Source: Epichloe hybrida (Eukaryota > Ascomycota > Sordariomycetes > Hypocreales > Clavicipitaceae). Taken from it: 64,000 bases of DNA. A program made the translations under genes and the position numbers. Below are positions 10,982 through 24,187 of the stretch, piece after piece; positions within the stretch are counted from its first letter, which is position 1, and each line of letters opens with the position of its first letter. The DNA lies in the NCBI GenBank assembly GCA_019022495.1, contig JAFEKR010000001.1, forward strand, positions 7,812,001-7,876,000. Reading direction: 5' to 3'. Under the pieces are notes generated by a model. The model ran no database searches and was not told where the DNA came from. It saw only the letters and a program-made list of their open reading frames with translations.

Positions 10982-13601
10982 TCTCGTGACTTATTTCGCG
11001 CAACAAGGGGGGACTTGAACGGTATATGACACTTCAACCCAGCTGTGTAGGTGTTGTGACTGTTTGTTTTGTTTTGTTAGGAGAGCTTTGGTGTTGCGAG
11101 ACGGAGCTACTGGATTAAGAAGTCGATGCTTGTCGCCAGGAGACGCTGTCCGTTCGGGAGTGTAACGACAACGATGAGGCGAAGACAAAAAAACAATGAA
11201 AAAAGGGACGCCTTGTTGGTCGCAAGTTAAGATGCAAGAATGAAGAGGGGTGGCTCTGCACAAGAAGAGGGATCGAAGACGGATCGAAGAGAAATCGAAC
11301 ACGCGAAGACTCTGGGCCAGGACGGGGGATGGGGACGGAGACACTGGTTGACTGGGAGGCTCAGGCGATTTCGGATTTTCTGGCGTTGGCTTGGAAAAAG
11401 TAGCCCACGAGCTTCCGATTAATTTTTTCCTTTCCTCCATCCATTGGCCGGCATCTGAATGCAAGCTTGCCGAAGTGGAGGCGCTAGTGCAAGTGGATAG
11501 GACACCCCTTGATGTAGCCAAAATCGGGGCTCAATAAGCCAATGGCGTTGCACCGTTTGGGAAGGCTGCCCCAGTGTTTTGTCGGCTGCATTCCACTCAG
11601 GACCCTGTCCGTCTTTTGAGCTGCCATGCCCGTATCTGTGTTCACTTGTTCTGTGTGTGTTCAATGTGTGTGTCAATCGGTCTGGTCTGTTTTTTTTTTT
11701 TTTCTGCCTCTCGTTCTCAGCAGGAGCGCAACAGTGCGCCTGCCACCTGCCACCTGCCACCTGCCACCTGCCACCTGTAGTCCGTACCGCACCTTCTTCC
11801 AAGCCGCAGAGGGCGGTCAAATGGGGGGGAAGGGGGGGGGGGCACGAAGCAAACTGACGTATTATACTCATACTCTGTTTTCCATGCCATGACTCAAACG
11901 CGCCCCCCCCATCCCCTGGGTGGTCCCTTACTTGTGCCCGCCTTCTCTCCTCGGGCCCAGACAAGTCCTACATGACAGCGAGATTCGAAGACATCTTCTC
12001 CCCCCCTTTGGATGGCACGGGAGGACGGGAGGACGGGCAACGGCGCGACGGCAGGGAGCTGAGACGAGACAATCGAAGAGTGAACCAGTTTCGACCACGG
12101 AAGGATAGTTCATTCGTCAAGAAGCGACTACCAATTGCTTGCATCCTGTACCGAGTATGAAGCAAACTCTCCGTTCCAGAAAATGCCGCCATGCCGTCAA
12201 CTAAACTTACAGCGAGCCACCACCAGGGGGTCACACCTCGGTCGCATGATTCATGCCGTCTTTGGGTGAAAAAACGTCACCAAGAAAACTGAGACTGCAC
12301 GATTGCCATGGCTGGAAATGTACATACATGATGAAGATGAAGATGTAACGATAGGCTTGGCTAAGGAACGAAAGCGAAAAAGAAAGAAAAAAGAAAAAGA
12401 AAAAAAAATGATGCATCATGTCTGCCTATCACTCACCGCCCAAGGTGTGGGTGATGATAATTGGTATTGTCCTGTTTGTTGCAAGAGCCTCGCCTTGCCT
12501 CGCACATGGGTGGCAGGCCTTGCGTGTGCGTGTGTGGGCCAGTGGCGGCAGCAAGAGACTAACAGGGTGTAGAAATGGGCAAGGAGAGTAACACGCAGGA
12601 ACGGATTTTCGAATACGCAGCAACAACTCGGGCCTAAAATGGAAGATGTATCTCTGCATATATTTTTATGTGACCAGGTACATTCCCGGTTTTACATGAC
12701 TTGCGAAGGGACTTATTATACGGAGTAGTCCAGCACTAATATACGAAACCAGTGTTGTACCTCATCAAATGAAGTTATATGAGGATATACCTCTTCCGTT
12801 TTGGGCCTAGTTGCTGCTGCGTACATATGTATTCAGAAAATCTGTTGCCGCGTGTTTACCTACTCAATTGAGATGGACTCCGGTCAACTGGCGGGCACAG
12901 CGGTTCAAGTCATGCGCGGCTACATCTCTCTCTGAGACATGAGAATAAATACAAGACTGGGTAGCCATACTTCGTACTGTATTGACAAGATATAGAAAAA
13001 GTCCAGAATATGTCCCCTTGGCCCCTTCAACGGCGACGACATTACCTCGCTCCTCCAAAAAACAACCACTCTCAAAAGCCAACTCCCGCACCACATGCTG
13101 TGTTTTGACCAGAAAAGAAAATGTTACGCCGTGATTTTGTCCTCCTTTGCACTACATTGCGATAGACACTCCTCTATCGTACATAAATACAGGTATTACA
13201 GCGCGATCCACGCTCAGGATGGTATGCATATGTATGCATGTGTGCTTGTGTGCTTGTGTGCATGTGTGCTTGTGTCTGCGTGTTCCCGTTCGCCGGCTTT
13301 CGTTTCCCCCAAAACAAAAGTCAGACCCCATAAAACACTTCATGGAGCGTCGCATCTATTCCTCTATCACCTTGTTCTTGTTCCATTAGTTGTGAAGACG
13401 CAAATGTGGAAAATACCCCGATCCGCCCCTCAGGGTTTCAATGTCGATAGCTCTGTAATTTGTTTTGTTGTACGCAATTTCAAGGCCAGCGCAGGTAGTC
13501 ATTCGAGACTATTCGACAGTATTAGCGATTTGATTCGGTGACGATTCATAATCTTTGTTCAGCCCGCGAAACATGCTTATATCGCCCGTTCAAAATTGAG
13601 T
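10982..13601. other. Long non-coding gap upstream of the winged-helix gene
   Basis: These 2.6 kb hold the upstream region of the winged-helix gene and the 3' flank of NOT1. No frame reads as protein; the longest (10991-11521, minus) is low-complexity and lacks plausible splice partners. Visible are a T run near 11690-11703, the CCACCTG tandem repeat listed separately, C- and G-runs near 11823-11840 and 11902-11910, an A-rich tract near 12385-12408, and GTGTGCTT-type repeats near 13238-13275. A long regulatory leader or an untranslated RNA would fit. Confidence 0.5.
11743..11777. repeat. CCACCTG tandem repeat, five perfect 7-bp units
   Basis: Five adjacent copies of the heptamer CCACCTG are seen. 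The unit contains CACCTG, an E-box of CANNTG type, so the array offers five evenly spaced potential basic-helix-loop-helix sites upstream of the winged-helix gene. It may equally be a neutral minisatellite. Confidence 0.8.
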
Positions 13602-16600
13602 CTATGGGCGCTGGAGCATAGAGGCAAATCTCTCGGCAACCTGTAGCATTTATTTCATTAGAATCGCGAAACTCGATGTCCATTCATGTGAAATTTCATG
13701 GCTTACCTCCGGGGCTGATTTGACAAAGGGAAGGCTGAAGAACATGTATTTCTCATTCTTCACCAACTCGAGAACCGTCAACATGAGGCCCCATGGTTGT
13801 GGCCAGAATCCGAACAAACGCTCGAAAAAAACTCGAGTAATTTGCTGGCGAATGTCGGTTTCTTCGGGGTCGTTGAGATCCTTTCCGAAAACATGAAGAA
13901 GTAATTGACCGCAGAACTCTGTAAGGCTGCTGGGGAATCGCAACTGGTTGACGAGGCTGACAATAACGTAGTAGCGAGCCTCGGGTGCTAGCTCATGAAT
14001 GAGAAGCGCGATAGTGGACACTTCGGGCTCATTGCCCGTTACATTGCTAGTTGATAATGACTGACCGAGCCGCTCCGCGGCGTGGTAGCTGATATATGTT
14101 GCAACGGCGCCGATGACGCGGGGATTAGCTGCCAAGGGAATGTGTCCATATGCGGTCTCACTTGAATCGCTTTGCGTCATGGCATGTGCGATCTGAGCAA
14201 CGGTATCTTCTGATGGCCCGTTCTGAAGTGTCTGTTCTACCAAGCCGAGTAGTCCGCCATCTCGTAGAATGCCTTTGGCTTCCTCTATCATGCCAGGATG
14301 TATCTTGGCCTCTTCTTTGCCGTCCGGCGATTTTGTGAACCCTTGCTGAGGGTTAGCAGAAACCACGGTGTGAATCAACTGCGTGCAATGCGGCAGAAAA
14401 CATGCGCAAAGCTTGAGCTGATTGCCAGCCATGAAGTCCGGGAAGTCGTGTTGCAGACCGAGAAGGAGCCTATGGGTGGCTCGATACAGCTCTTTGGTGA
14501 CAAGAGGGGTATCAAGTGCCTTGAGTTGCTCGCTTAAAAAGTCGAGATGATGGACGAGCAATCTCATATAGGCAGACCATCCAGCGTTATTTGGCATCTG
14601 CAACATCGGAGGCAAGAAGGCTCGATGCTGAAGAAGCGAGATCCACGCAAATGAGAAGCCAGGCAGGTATTGTGGTCCAAGGGCATCGAGTCTTGCAGCA
14701 ATCGTCAGGACCAAGCTGCGCTGCTCCTCATCGGAGACGTCTCCAAAATTCGAGAACACCTCATGCATCAACATCGACAGCAACCGGAGAAAGATTCGGC
14801 TGTTTGAGTTCTCCCCTCTCTTTACAAAGTGGTGATTGATGACCAGAATAAGCAAGACCAGGACTGAGTCGAGGAATGAAACGCGGGAAACACAGGCATC
14901 GTCTTGCATCTTCGTCAAAACTCTGATCAGCTTCGCTACGCCATCCACCAGTAAATACGGATCTCCACCACTGCCTGTGAGCAAAATATGCTCGGAACGG
15001 TCTACCGACAAGTCAATCGCGGTTCGGATGAAGACGAAGAGATCATCTCTGTCGCGGAGAATCTGCCTGGCTTGTAGTTGTTGGATGAACAGTGCTGCTG
15101 CCTTGTCGGTTGCGATCGGGTTGTTGGCAAGGTGCACCCATTCTTCAAAAACATACTCCATTTGATCTTGTCGAAGTGCTGTGCTTGAATTGTCCGCATC
15201 TGCGGGTCCTCGAGTCGCTTGAGTTGTTCCTGACCCCAGTAGCTTGCCTTTCAATCTCTGCCCGACAACGCTGTTGGGTTCTTCAAAAATCCAAAGCCAC
15301 GCCATCTCAAGGGTGCGAACGAAATCGGCATACAATGCGATTGGGCGGTTATTGAGCAGAGCAAGGTCAAGCATATGCTCGAGGAAGTCTAGGGATCCGT
15401 CCTTACGGGCTTCAAGAGCCTTGGCCATGGAAAGATCGATGTTTCGCCAATCGAGCAAGTCGGTCCTGATGAGAGCGGCGAGGAGAGGCAGGCTAAGGAA
15501 GTTTGACCCAGGCTGCTGACTGAATAAAATCCTAACGCGTTCATTCAAGTCAGGCCCGGAAATCTTCCTCAGAGTTTCCAGCACATGGACCAAGCTCTCC
15601 AGTGTCAGATTGCCCTCGACTTGCTGGAAAATGAGAGCACTAATCTGCTCAGCTGCATATATGGCAAACTCCTCAGAATTTTGCGACGTCTTGATGATAA
15701 GCTGGACAAGAGCATCTACGACATCTAGAACGGGGTGCGGCCTGGGCAGGTCTAGAAAGTGCTTCTCACGAGCCTCGCCCGCAACGCGCAACAGCTCTTG
15801 TAGCAACTTATTGACTCGCTCCGCCAAGCCACGTACGTCCATCTGGAAACCCGCGCCACGTCCGCTACCCATCGCATTGACAGCTGCGTTGTGAACAGGG
15901 GCGTAAGGCTGCATCAGGGTTCCCAAGTGCTGGATGGAGGGAGTCTCGGCTGGCGTAGGAATGTTTGGCAAAGTGCTGTAGGGCTCTTGCAACACTTCGT
16001 TTGCCAGAGATCGAGTCGCATCGGAAGTCGAGGCTGCATGCGATGGGGTGGCGGTTGGTGCAGTTCGCGGTTGTCTGGCAAAGTCTTCGTAGATGGCCAT
16101 TTGCTCTGGATTGAGTCCGTTAATGTTAGGAGATAATTTGTATGGGTTTGGAATTGTCATGGCCCATCGGTTCACTGCGCCAGCATAAAATGGCTCATTC
16201 GGTTGCTGAATGCGATGATGTCGTCTGGCTTCCAGTTCCGGCTCAATCATGTCCTCAATCTCGGGTACGGCTCTTTCTTCCGCTTGCTTCTCAATAATGC
16301 TGCAAGCAAGATCGAGGTTGGAGTTGACACACATTATGATCGTGCCTTCAGGTAACCCTGAGGGTAGATCATTGGAGAAGTTTCGCATGTAGTTGGTTAG
16401 ATTCGCCCTTAAGGGTTCCTTTGACGTTACTAGGGCCAAGCTTCCAGCGGTTGCCTTCACCATGTTGACGGCTGATGTACGTACGCGATTCTCGTCGGGT
16501 TCCGCGACGAAATCTTTGCGAATCATTTGAGCAGTTGAAATGGCTGCAATGGTTACTGATCTATCCACGACAGGCTGGATAATATCTTGTAGCGCTCGCG

Positions 16601-19600
16601 TAAGAGCACTCCTGACAATCTCGTGAAGACGTGTGGTACTGACGACCATCTCGTTGGTAGGAGGGATGTTGATCAAAGGACCGAGGTCTGGAATAGTAGC
16701 AGTCACAGTTTGTGCGGAAATGCCGGCACCGACAGTCGAGCCTAGTCCATTCAGTGACATGCTTTCAAAAGCATCTAATTGCTCCGGAGCCAGAATGTCT
16801 GCATTTTCTTCAATGGTGGGGCGATTGAGAATCTCTCCAGACGGTTCGATGCTCTTGTGATCCAAATTAAGCCCCTTGCAGAGGACTTCAATCTCGAACT
16901 TCAAATTTAGCTTCAGTTCTGCGTGATGATACAGCTCGATCAATAGGTGAATGATGTCCATAAGCCAAGGATTTGGTGGTCGGAAAACAGCAGAGGAGGC
17001 ACCCTGTGTCAAGACTTTGCAGACGAACGGTATAACGACAATGAGTCTCTTGGTATCATGGGCTTCAATAAGCAATTGCTTGAATGCGATGTTCTTGTGT
17101 TTGATTGGTTGGTCTCTCGCAAGTGTTAGCAGACCTAACCAGCCACCTAAGTTCTTGAGGTGAGTTCGCTCGCTAGAATTCTGCATAGTGGCCTCTGAAT
17201 TCAACATTCTCGCAACGCTGATATATGTCTCGCGAAGAACTTCATTCCACAGGCTTTTATCTTGCAAGAGCGTGACAAGCTCAAGATAGACATGATGGTA
17301 GTTGGGCTGCATTTTGGCGCGCTCCTCTACTAGATGGCTTGCGAACCATTGTTGATGTTTGCGTTCGAGCATGTCTCGCAATTCGTTTCGCATGGATTGA
17401 ATAGTACCTTCGGTAATGTTGTTCAGGACGAATTGGATCTTACCCTGATCATCTTCGCCGGGTTCCTCACAGTCAATCCCTTGGGAGATAGTATCAACCT
17501 TGATTGATGTGAAGGCGGGCGCTTGTGTTTCGCCAATAAGCTGATCTTCGGCATTCCCGTTAGGAAAGGTATCTGTACCAAATCCAAGCATCTGTGGCGT
17601 TCCAGCTCCATTACTGGAACGGACAACCTCGTTTTCGTGATCGCGAATGATCTCTTCAGCCTTTTTGAAAGCTTCTGTGCCTTGGAGACCAGGAATTGCC
17701 AGTAGCTGCTTACAGAATCCTGGCCATTCTCGAAACCGGACCAACAGCTGCATCAATGCCTGCAAGCCAAACTTGTACATGGGGGCTTCAGGTAAATGGT
17801 CACGAACGGATTCCAGGATCATGCCAAGACCAATCTTCAAGGATAGATCGGATATTAACTTGTGTGAAATGATCCCGCCGAAGAGAACAGCTGTAGTAGC
17901 CAATGCCTCCAAAGGATAGCCCCCATAGTGGTTATACTCATCGAAAAGGCCGTGAATCATGCACGCAAATATGTCTTGGTCCAAGGAGTCTCGAGAATGC
18001 TTGTATCGATCCAAAGTTTCAACAATGGTGCGCACCTGTATCTCGCCACCATACATCGTTTTGTAATGGTGCTCCATCTTGGCGTTTGCTGTACTAGGTA
18101 AGGCATTCCCGTCCTTGCCATTTGCATCGATGATATCATCATAACCTTCCCCGTAATTTATCAGTCTGGGGTAAGCAGTGATGCAAGTTCGCTGAACGAC
18201 GATTAAATCTTGCGTGGGAGCTTTGGGCAAGAAGTCCTCGAGGATGGTCAAGAAACCCCATACTGTGCGAACCTGGAGACTGGTGCTCGGTTTGGCTTGC
18301 ATTGATTCTTCTGGTGGCCGTTGAGATCTTATTTCCAATTCGCATTTGATCATTAGGAACTGCGTCAATGTGCGAGCGATTTCTGAACCGCGCTCTTTGT
18401 TAAAGCTTGCCCAGTTGTTTAGGTCTAGATAACCCTCTGCGTGGGCGAAGGCAGCAAGATCGATACCAAAGCCATTCGGCAAATAAACCAAAATATCTAG
18501 CCAATTATGTCGGACGGCATGTTCGAATATCAGGGGAAGATCAGATGGTTTGACTGCATGTGCATCGATTAATCGTGCGATGACCCATTCTTTGTCCTTT
18601 CTCCAAAGACTGTCCAAAACGAAGTCGTATTCCGGAGAACGTTTGTATAAAAAGTTTTCGAACAGCGAGTTGAGTGTGTCGACGGCCATAGTTGCCCAAG
18701 ACTGTCTAGGCACTTCAAAGGCAGAGACTAGAAAGATGTCCAAGTTGGGTACCACAACCTCTTGAAAAAGTCGTTTTGCCTCGATGCTCTGAGATGCGTG
18801 CACGGAATTTAGAGCAACATTGAATATCGCGGAAAGAGCGGCCACGGACACGAGTGGATGCTTGACAGCCACAGCAGCTCTTTCCCGGACGTTGGCAGGA
18901 GAGTTTGCGTAATCTCCAATTGCAATGCTTCGCTGCAGACCAGGAATTGTAGTGGCATCTAGCTGGTCCGGATCCAGTGATGCATAAGCACTGACAAAAG
19001 ATAGCTGAGCTTCTGGTTCACTCCACGACCCGCCCCAGAGCCTCTGGATGTCAAAATTGTGCTGGGGATCTCTTGCAATTGGCAACAAGGCATTGTAAAG
19101 TCGCAAAAATTGACTTGACGAAATGCGAGCAGATGGCTGATCGAAAAACGTAACCACTTCATTCCACTGGAACGATCTGGAAACTGATCGTTGCAATGCG
19201 GAAACAAAAGCAACTGGATCATGCACTGGCGATTGACAAATGGTCGTGAAAGTCAGCGCAGAGGCTATTTGCTCAGGATTTAGTTGAATGTTATTCGGTC
19301 GATTTTGAAGATATGTCAGGCAAGTTTCCTCGTCTCTAGTGAAGTCTAGACCTGTCTTTTGGATGTACCTTGATAAGGCATTCGCAGGACGGTCTGCCAA
19401 CACCCTGCCTATATCAAGAGCCGCCAATACTTCCGAGGGGGGGGCTTGGTCAGCGTTGGTATATCGTTTGGTAACGGCGTTTTGGAGATCGCCAAGAGAT
19501 GAGGCGTTGAAACTAGGAGGATGATATTGCAAGAATCGGTTGACAATGAGTGCCACAAACGCAGGAGACAAATCAGCGTGTGCTTCGTAGTCGTGACGGG

Positions 19601-20864
19601 AAAGAATATCCATAAATGTTGTGGAATTCGTGGATAAGATTGCATCAGCTATAGGTACTACGTCAGCAAAACAGACAATAAGTAGGCGCGATGACGGGCC
19701 AAATGCGGTGGCAATATTTCTACCTTTTGTCTTTAGGTCTGGACGTGACCCAGTCTTGAATGCCAGTGCTAGCAGTGTCTTTTCCAGTGCGTCGAGTTTG
19801 AAGTGCTCCATGAAGGTTGAGAGGTCAAAATCGCGAAAGATGTCTTCCGTGCCACTCTCCACCGATTCAGCTATTTTACTTGCTTGATCTGCATCGTGCG
19901 AAATCTTTCTTATTTCGTTGACAAGAATGTGGTAATTTCCAGGACCCGTCCCTTGCCTGTTGAGGCCTGGGAATATCTGAGAGGCGTTTCCAGCAACTAG
20001 CCGAGTGAAATATTTCGTAAAAATTTCCATTCCGTTGTCATCGATAAGCTATCGAGTACAGGCTGGTAAGTACAAGGTCTACCAGATAGGAGCTCAGGCA
20101 TCAGGTTGAAACAAGGTTGAGAAGGGAGACGCGTCGTGTTATGACCAATATTCGGGCTGGGCTTTCATGGTCTGACTAAACGCACCTTTTTTAGCTGCTC
20201 TGCCTGCGTATCAAACTTGGTGAGGTCCGACGGATCCTCTTTGATGGTACTCAGTAAAAGATAAACTTGAGCGATCACAATCTTCGTCAGGGAGTTGGTC
20301 CCCGTCGGACTGCTGGTGCTGGGGCTTGCGCCAGCACTGAGGATACCAGCGTGCGATGAATGAGGAGAATGGTAGTTTCCAATTTGAAGCGTCTGGGCCA
20401 GATTGGGTGAGAAAGATCCCGTTCTTTGTGGAGGGACCATGGAGGTGTAGTGACGACGGCACAGGTTTCGTGGTGGATCGTCGTCCTGTGAACAGATGGG
20501 TTGCAGCTCACAGAAGAGGTGCGGCGGTCGTGGGAAGGGAGCGTTCAGGAGCTGTCCTACATGGAGTAGAATCGCTCGTCAAAATCGCTGCCTTATCACC
20601 AAATAAATCGTTATAGATGCGACTAGAATTGACGCGACCTTGCGGAGAGATGTCAATGAGGCTGGCAGATGCTATTGAAATCGGACCGAACAACTCGTTG
20701 CCGCACGGGATGCGTTGTGATTCAAGCGGTCTGAAGGAATGCTGCAGAATCAGTGAGCTTGTGGGGGGCAAACTCGTAGACAGTTCAGCAGTCGAAATTG
20801 TCGTTAGAAAAACACGGAGAATCGTACGTGATGTGTGTATGGGTCGACGGGGTGGTAGATGCAT
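13602..20864 (-). CDS. not1: CCR4-NOT complex scaffold NOT1
   Basis: NOT1 is the central scaffold of the CCR4-NOT deadenylase that shortens mRNA poly(A) tails. The main exon (19648-13707) is nearly 6 kb and carries the HEAT/MIF4G-like repeats, the Caf1-binding and DUF3819-type segments and the Not1 C-terminal domain. Other exons are 20048-19724 (LIDDNGMEIFTKYFTRLV), 20423-20186 (NSLTKIVIAQVYLLLSTIKED) and 13640-13602 (VAERFASMLQRP, stop). Introns are 19649-19723, 20049-20185 and 13641-13706. A further 5' exon (20512-20864, with SPQGRVNSSRIYNDLFG) joins in frame if an 88-nt intron ends at an AAG acceptor at 20424. That model totals 2298 residues, a normal NOT1 length. The body is certain; the first exon and the ATG at 20864 are tentative. 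Confidence 0.9.
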
Positions 20865-21271
20865 AGATATCGAGCTGAGAGGACAAGGTAAGGTGTTGTA
20901 TAGAAAATGACTATGGCACGAGAACGGCGGTACGTTCTGCCGAGTCCTCGAAGCCGGGGTGGGGGGAAGGTGGCCACCCGTCCAAGCTCGATGCAGAGGG
21001 TCACGTGGACGAATACTTCGGACTGCGTTGCCCGGTCAACAATGTGGACGACCCCAACAAAGCTTTTGACGAGGGGTCTCCCCTTTGAAGTTGTAAGTCT
21101 TGCGATACATCCCTCTGCATACCACTGTGAGCGGGTTATCTTCAATTCAAGCGTTTTGATTTTGCGACTCTTGGCTGAGAACCGGCCCCGTTTTGTTTCC
21201 TCCCCTTCTACATCTGGTCCTTGTATTGGGCGTGACATATTTGTGAACGGTGCTCTCATAGAGTAGGCAGA
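20865..21271. promoter_or_regulatory. Divergent promoter, NOT1 / F-BAR gene
   Basis: About 400 bp separate the proposed NOT1 start from the F-BAR protein start on the other strand, so both promoters must sit here or in adjacent untranslated exon sequence. The interval is of ordinary composition and no specific motif was recognised. Its left limit depends on the tentative NOT1 first exon. Confidence 0.45.
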
Positions 21272-24187
21272 ATGCCTGCAGTAACAACAGAAGCACCAGG
21301 GGTGGCGCTGTCTTGTGAGTATTCATACAGTTCTCGAAGTGCATTAGAGAGTTTGTACTGATCGAAACCCTTCTCTTCAAGTCGCAAATAACTTTTGGGG
21401 GAAAGAAGATGCAGGAGTTGGGCCGCTCCTGGAGCGGATGCAAAGCGCGAAGACTACATGCGACGAGCTCAAGTCTTTTTACAGTGGTATGATTGCTCAG
21501 AATGATTGCTTCAATCTAAGGACTAATTATGGATACTCTTTAGCTCGCGCTTCCATCGAAGATGAGTACTCACGAAAGTTGCTCAACCTAGGCCGAAAAT
21601 CGCTAGGATCGCACGAGATGGGTACTTTGAAGACATCATTGGATGTTTTGAGAGGGGAAGTGGATGCCATGGCAAAACAACATCAAAACATAGCTGCACA
21701 AATGAAGACCGAACTCGAAGAGCCGCTAGCTGCATTTGCTGGGGGTATGAAGGAAAGGAGAAAGATTGTCCAAGGGACCGTTGAAAAGCTCCTTAAAACA
21801 AAGATCCAGCAGACCCAACAAGTGAACAAGGTAAGAAACCCTTTTGTCAATAAGGCGTCCACAATTGTAGTTGATCAACGCATTTGCTCATGTTCTGCGT
21901 ATATAGACACGCGACAAGTACGAACAAGAGTGCTTAAAGATTAAGGGCTACTTGGCCCAAGGACACATGGTCATGGGACAGGAGGAACGTCGCAACAAGG
22001 CCAAGCTGGAAAAAACGCAAATCTCACTTGCCACAGCTAACCAAGACTATGAGAGTGCTGTGAAGGTGCTGGAAGAAACAACCGCAAGATGGAACAGAGA
22101 GTGGAAGGCGGCAGCAGACAAGTTCCAAGACCTCGAGGAGGAGCGACTCGACTTCACTAAAAGTAGCCTGTGGACGTTTGCCAATATTGCTTCCACAGTT
22201 TGTGTCAGTGATGATGCATCATGCGAAAAGATACGACTTTCTTTGGAAAAAATGGAAGTGGAGAGGGACATTATCCATTTCATTACTGAGCAAGGAACCG
22301 GTCAAGAGATCCCCGACCCGCCCAAGTACATCAACTTTTGCCGGGGCGATGTCAATGACAGCCAGTCCGAAGTTTCCGACGACGAAAATTACTCAGTGGC
22401 ACAATTTCCACGAAGTATTAACCCCGCCTTTCGCTCATCCTCGCCTCAGCCGTCGACGTTCGAGTCTCATCATGATCCAAACTCCATGCTTGCCAACAAT
22501 CTGGCGCATCGAGAGCGCGCGCAATCATCTAGTCGGGATCCAACCGTGACTCCGCAAAAACAGCCTCCAGCAATGCGAAATTCGATGGATGAGCACCGCC
22601 AGGGACAACATGTGCCGCCTCAATATGATGCCAATCAATATGGACCTCTCGCTGGAGTGCCTCATGAACCTTATCCCATGGATGGTATGACGATGTTGTG
22701 CCGGACCGGACCTCTCTCTGACAGGAGCTCACAAACTCCGTCAGCCAGACCTTCTAGCCGGGCGTCTCACAGTGACTACTCCAATCCAACATCGATGAGT
22801 AGCATGGAGCCGCCGAGCGGTACGACGCCACCCGTGAAGCAGGATATGGTTGATTCCCCGAGTCCAGAGAAGCGAATGCTCAAGAAGAAGAGCGGGTTTT
22901 TCCAGAACCATAGCCCTTTCCGCCGAAAGAGTACCAAGGAAGTACAGTCTCCAGTACAGAACAGAAATACGTGGCATGTTGCACACAGCCCCGGAGGAGA
23001 AATGGTAAGATGATATGATATTTAACCGACGGTAGGCAGAAGGGCTTACTTGTCACAGGAACGTACAGCAAGTCCCGAGCCGATTGATGCCAACGCCAGC
23101 CTGGCTTTGGGTGTTGGACAAAACGTCCTCCCTGTCACAACCCCCGATACCCAGAGAAGACGCGGTCAGTCTCGAGAGGTTGAATCTGAACAATCGGATC
23201 CTATTGCAATGGCCCTGGCGGAACTCAAACAAGTCAACTTGGGCAAAAATTCTTCTGTCCGCGTGTCCGCCGATCACTATCACGGTATTGCTACACCGGC
23301 TCCAGGAGCAGAATCCCGACCAGCTCGTTCCAGTGGCCGAGAGGCACCGCCTTCGTACAACAATCAAGCACCTGTTTCTCGACTAGGCGTACCACCTCCC
23401 GCGGTCACCTCTCGTGCTATGAAGGAAGCCACCAAGAAGGCCACAGACCATACACGTGCTGTTTTTGGAAACGCCGGGAACCGGGGGCAGTCGCCAGCTT
23501 CGCGGCCGGCACCGCGTGGAAATGATATGCCTCGGGCTGCCTCGCCAGCTCCCACACGTAGCGCATCTCCTCAACCACCACGAAACAGTGGTGACTCGCG
23601 ATACCGGTCTGCATCACCCAATCCGTATAGTGGCCACCATAGAAACGGGTCGCAGGTGAGTATGTCTCAGCAGCGAGGATCCGATCAGCGCTACTACGGC
23701 GCAGCATCGCCACATGGGTCGACTAGAGGGGGCTCTCCAGCCTCATTTAGAGGCGAATATGATCGACCTCGCAGCAGCTATGGTGGCTCTGACATGGCAG
23801 TACAGTTAGCTCCAGTTGGTGATGATCGATATGGCTCGCAGCGAGGAAGGGGTGCGGTGGACCTCTACGACGGAGGATCTCGACCTCGTAGCAAGAGTGT
23901 TGCCGACCCATCTAGACAGTATACCCGTGATGGGATTCCGATTTTGCACTTTGGTAAGTAGTTCAGATTCCCTTTTCACGCACAAAATGTCGTTGAACTT
24001 GCTAACAAACACGACAGCTCGCGCGCTGTATATGTACCAAGCCGCCATACCTGAAGAGCTGGGATTTGGAAAGGGCGACTATCTCGCTGTATTGCGCCAC
24101 CAAGACGACGGTTGGTGGGAAGCAGAAGTCCACAACGGCAATGGGCGTGTTGGGCTGGTCCCAAGCAACTATCTTCAGCCATGCTGA
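21272..24187 (+). CDS. F-BAR and SH3 protein of the Cdc15/Imp2/Hof1 group
   Basis: This is a membrane-curving scaffold expected at the cytokinetic ring and septum. Five exons (21272-21314, 21382-21830, 21907-23004, 23059-23953, 24018-24187) encode 884 residues. The FCH/F-BAR domain spans about 15-290: ANNFWGKEDAGVGPLLERM, EDEYSRKLLNLGRKSLG, then long helical stretches and a PPKYINF exit. About 530 disordered, Ser/Pro-rich residues follow with many SP dipeptides, expected phosphorylation sites. A C-terminal SH3 (ARALYMYQA ... GFGKGDYL ... DDGWWEAEV ... GLVPSNYLQP) begins at the last splice junction. All introns are 54-76 nt with good donors. The single C-terminal SH3 fits the Cdc15/Imp2/Hof1 group better than Bzz1, which has two. 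The gene is divergent from NOT1. Confidence 0.92.

Noticed and set aside
10991..11521. 176-codon minus-strand frame upstream of the winged-helix gene
   Set aside because: Low-complexity Ser/Thr/Pro composition from CT-rich DNA; no conserved block and no splice context.
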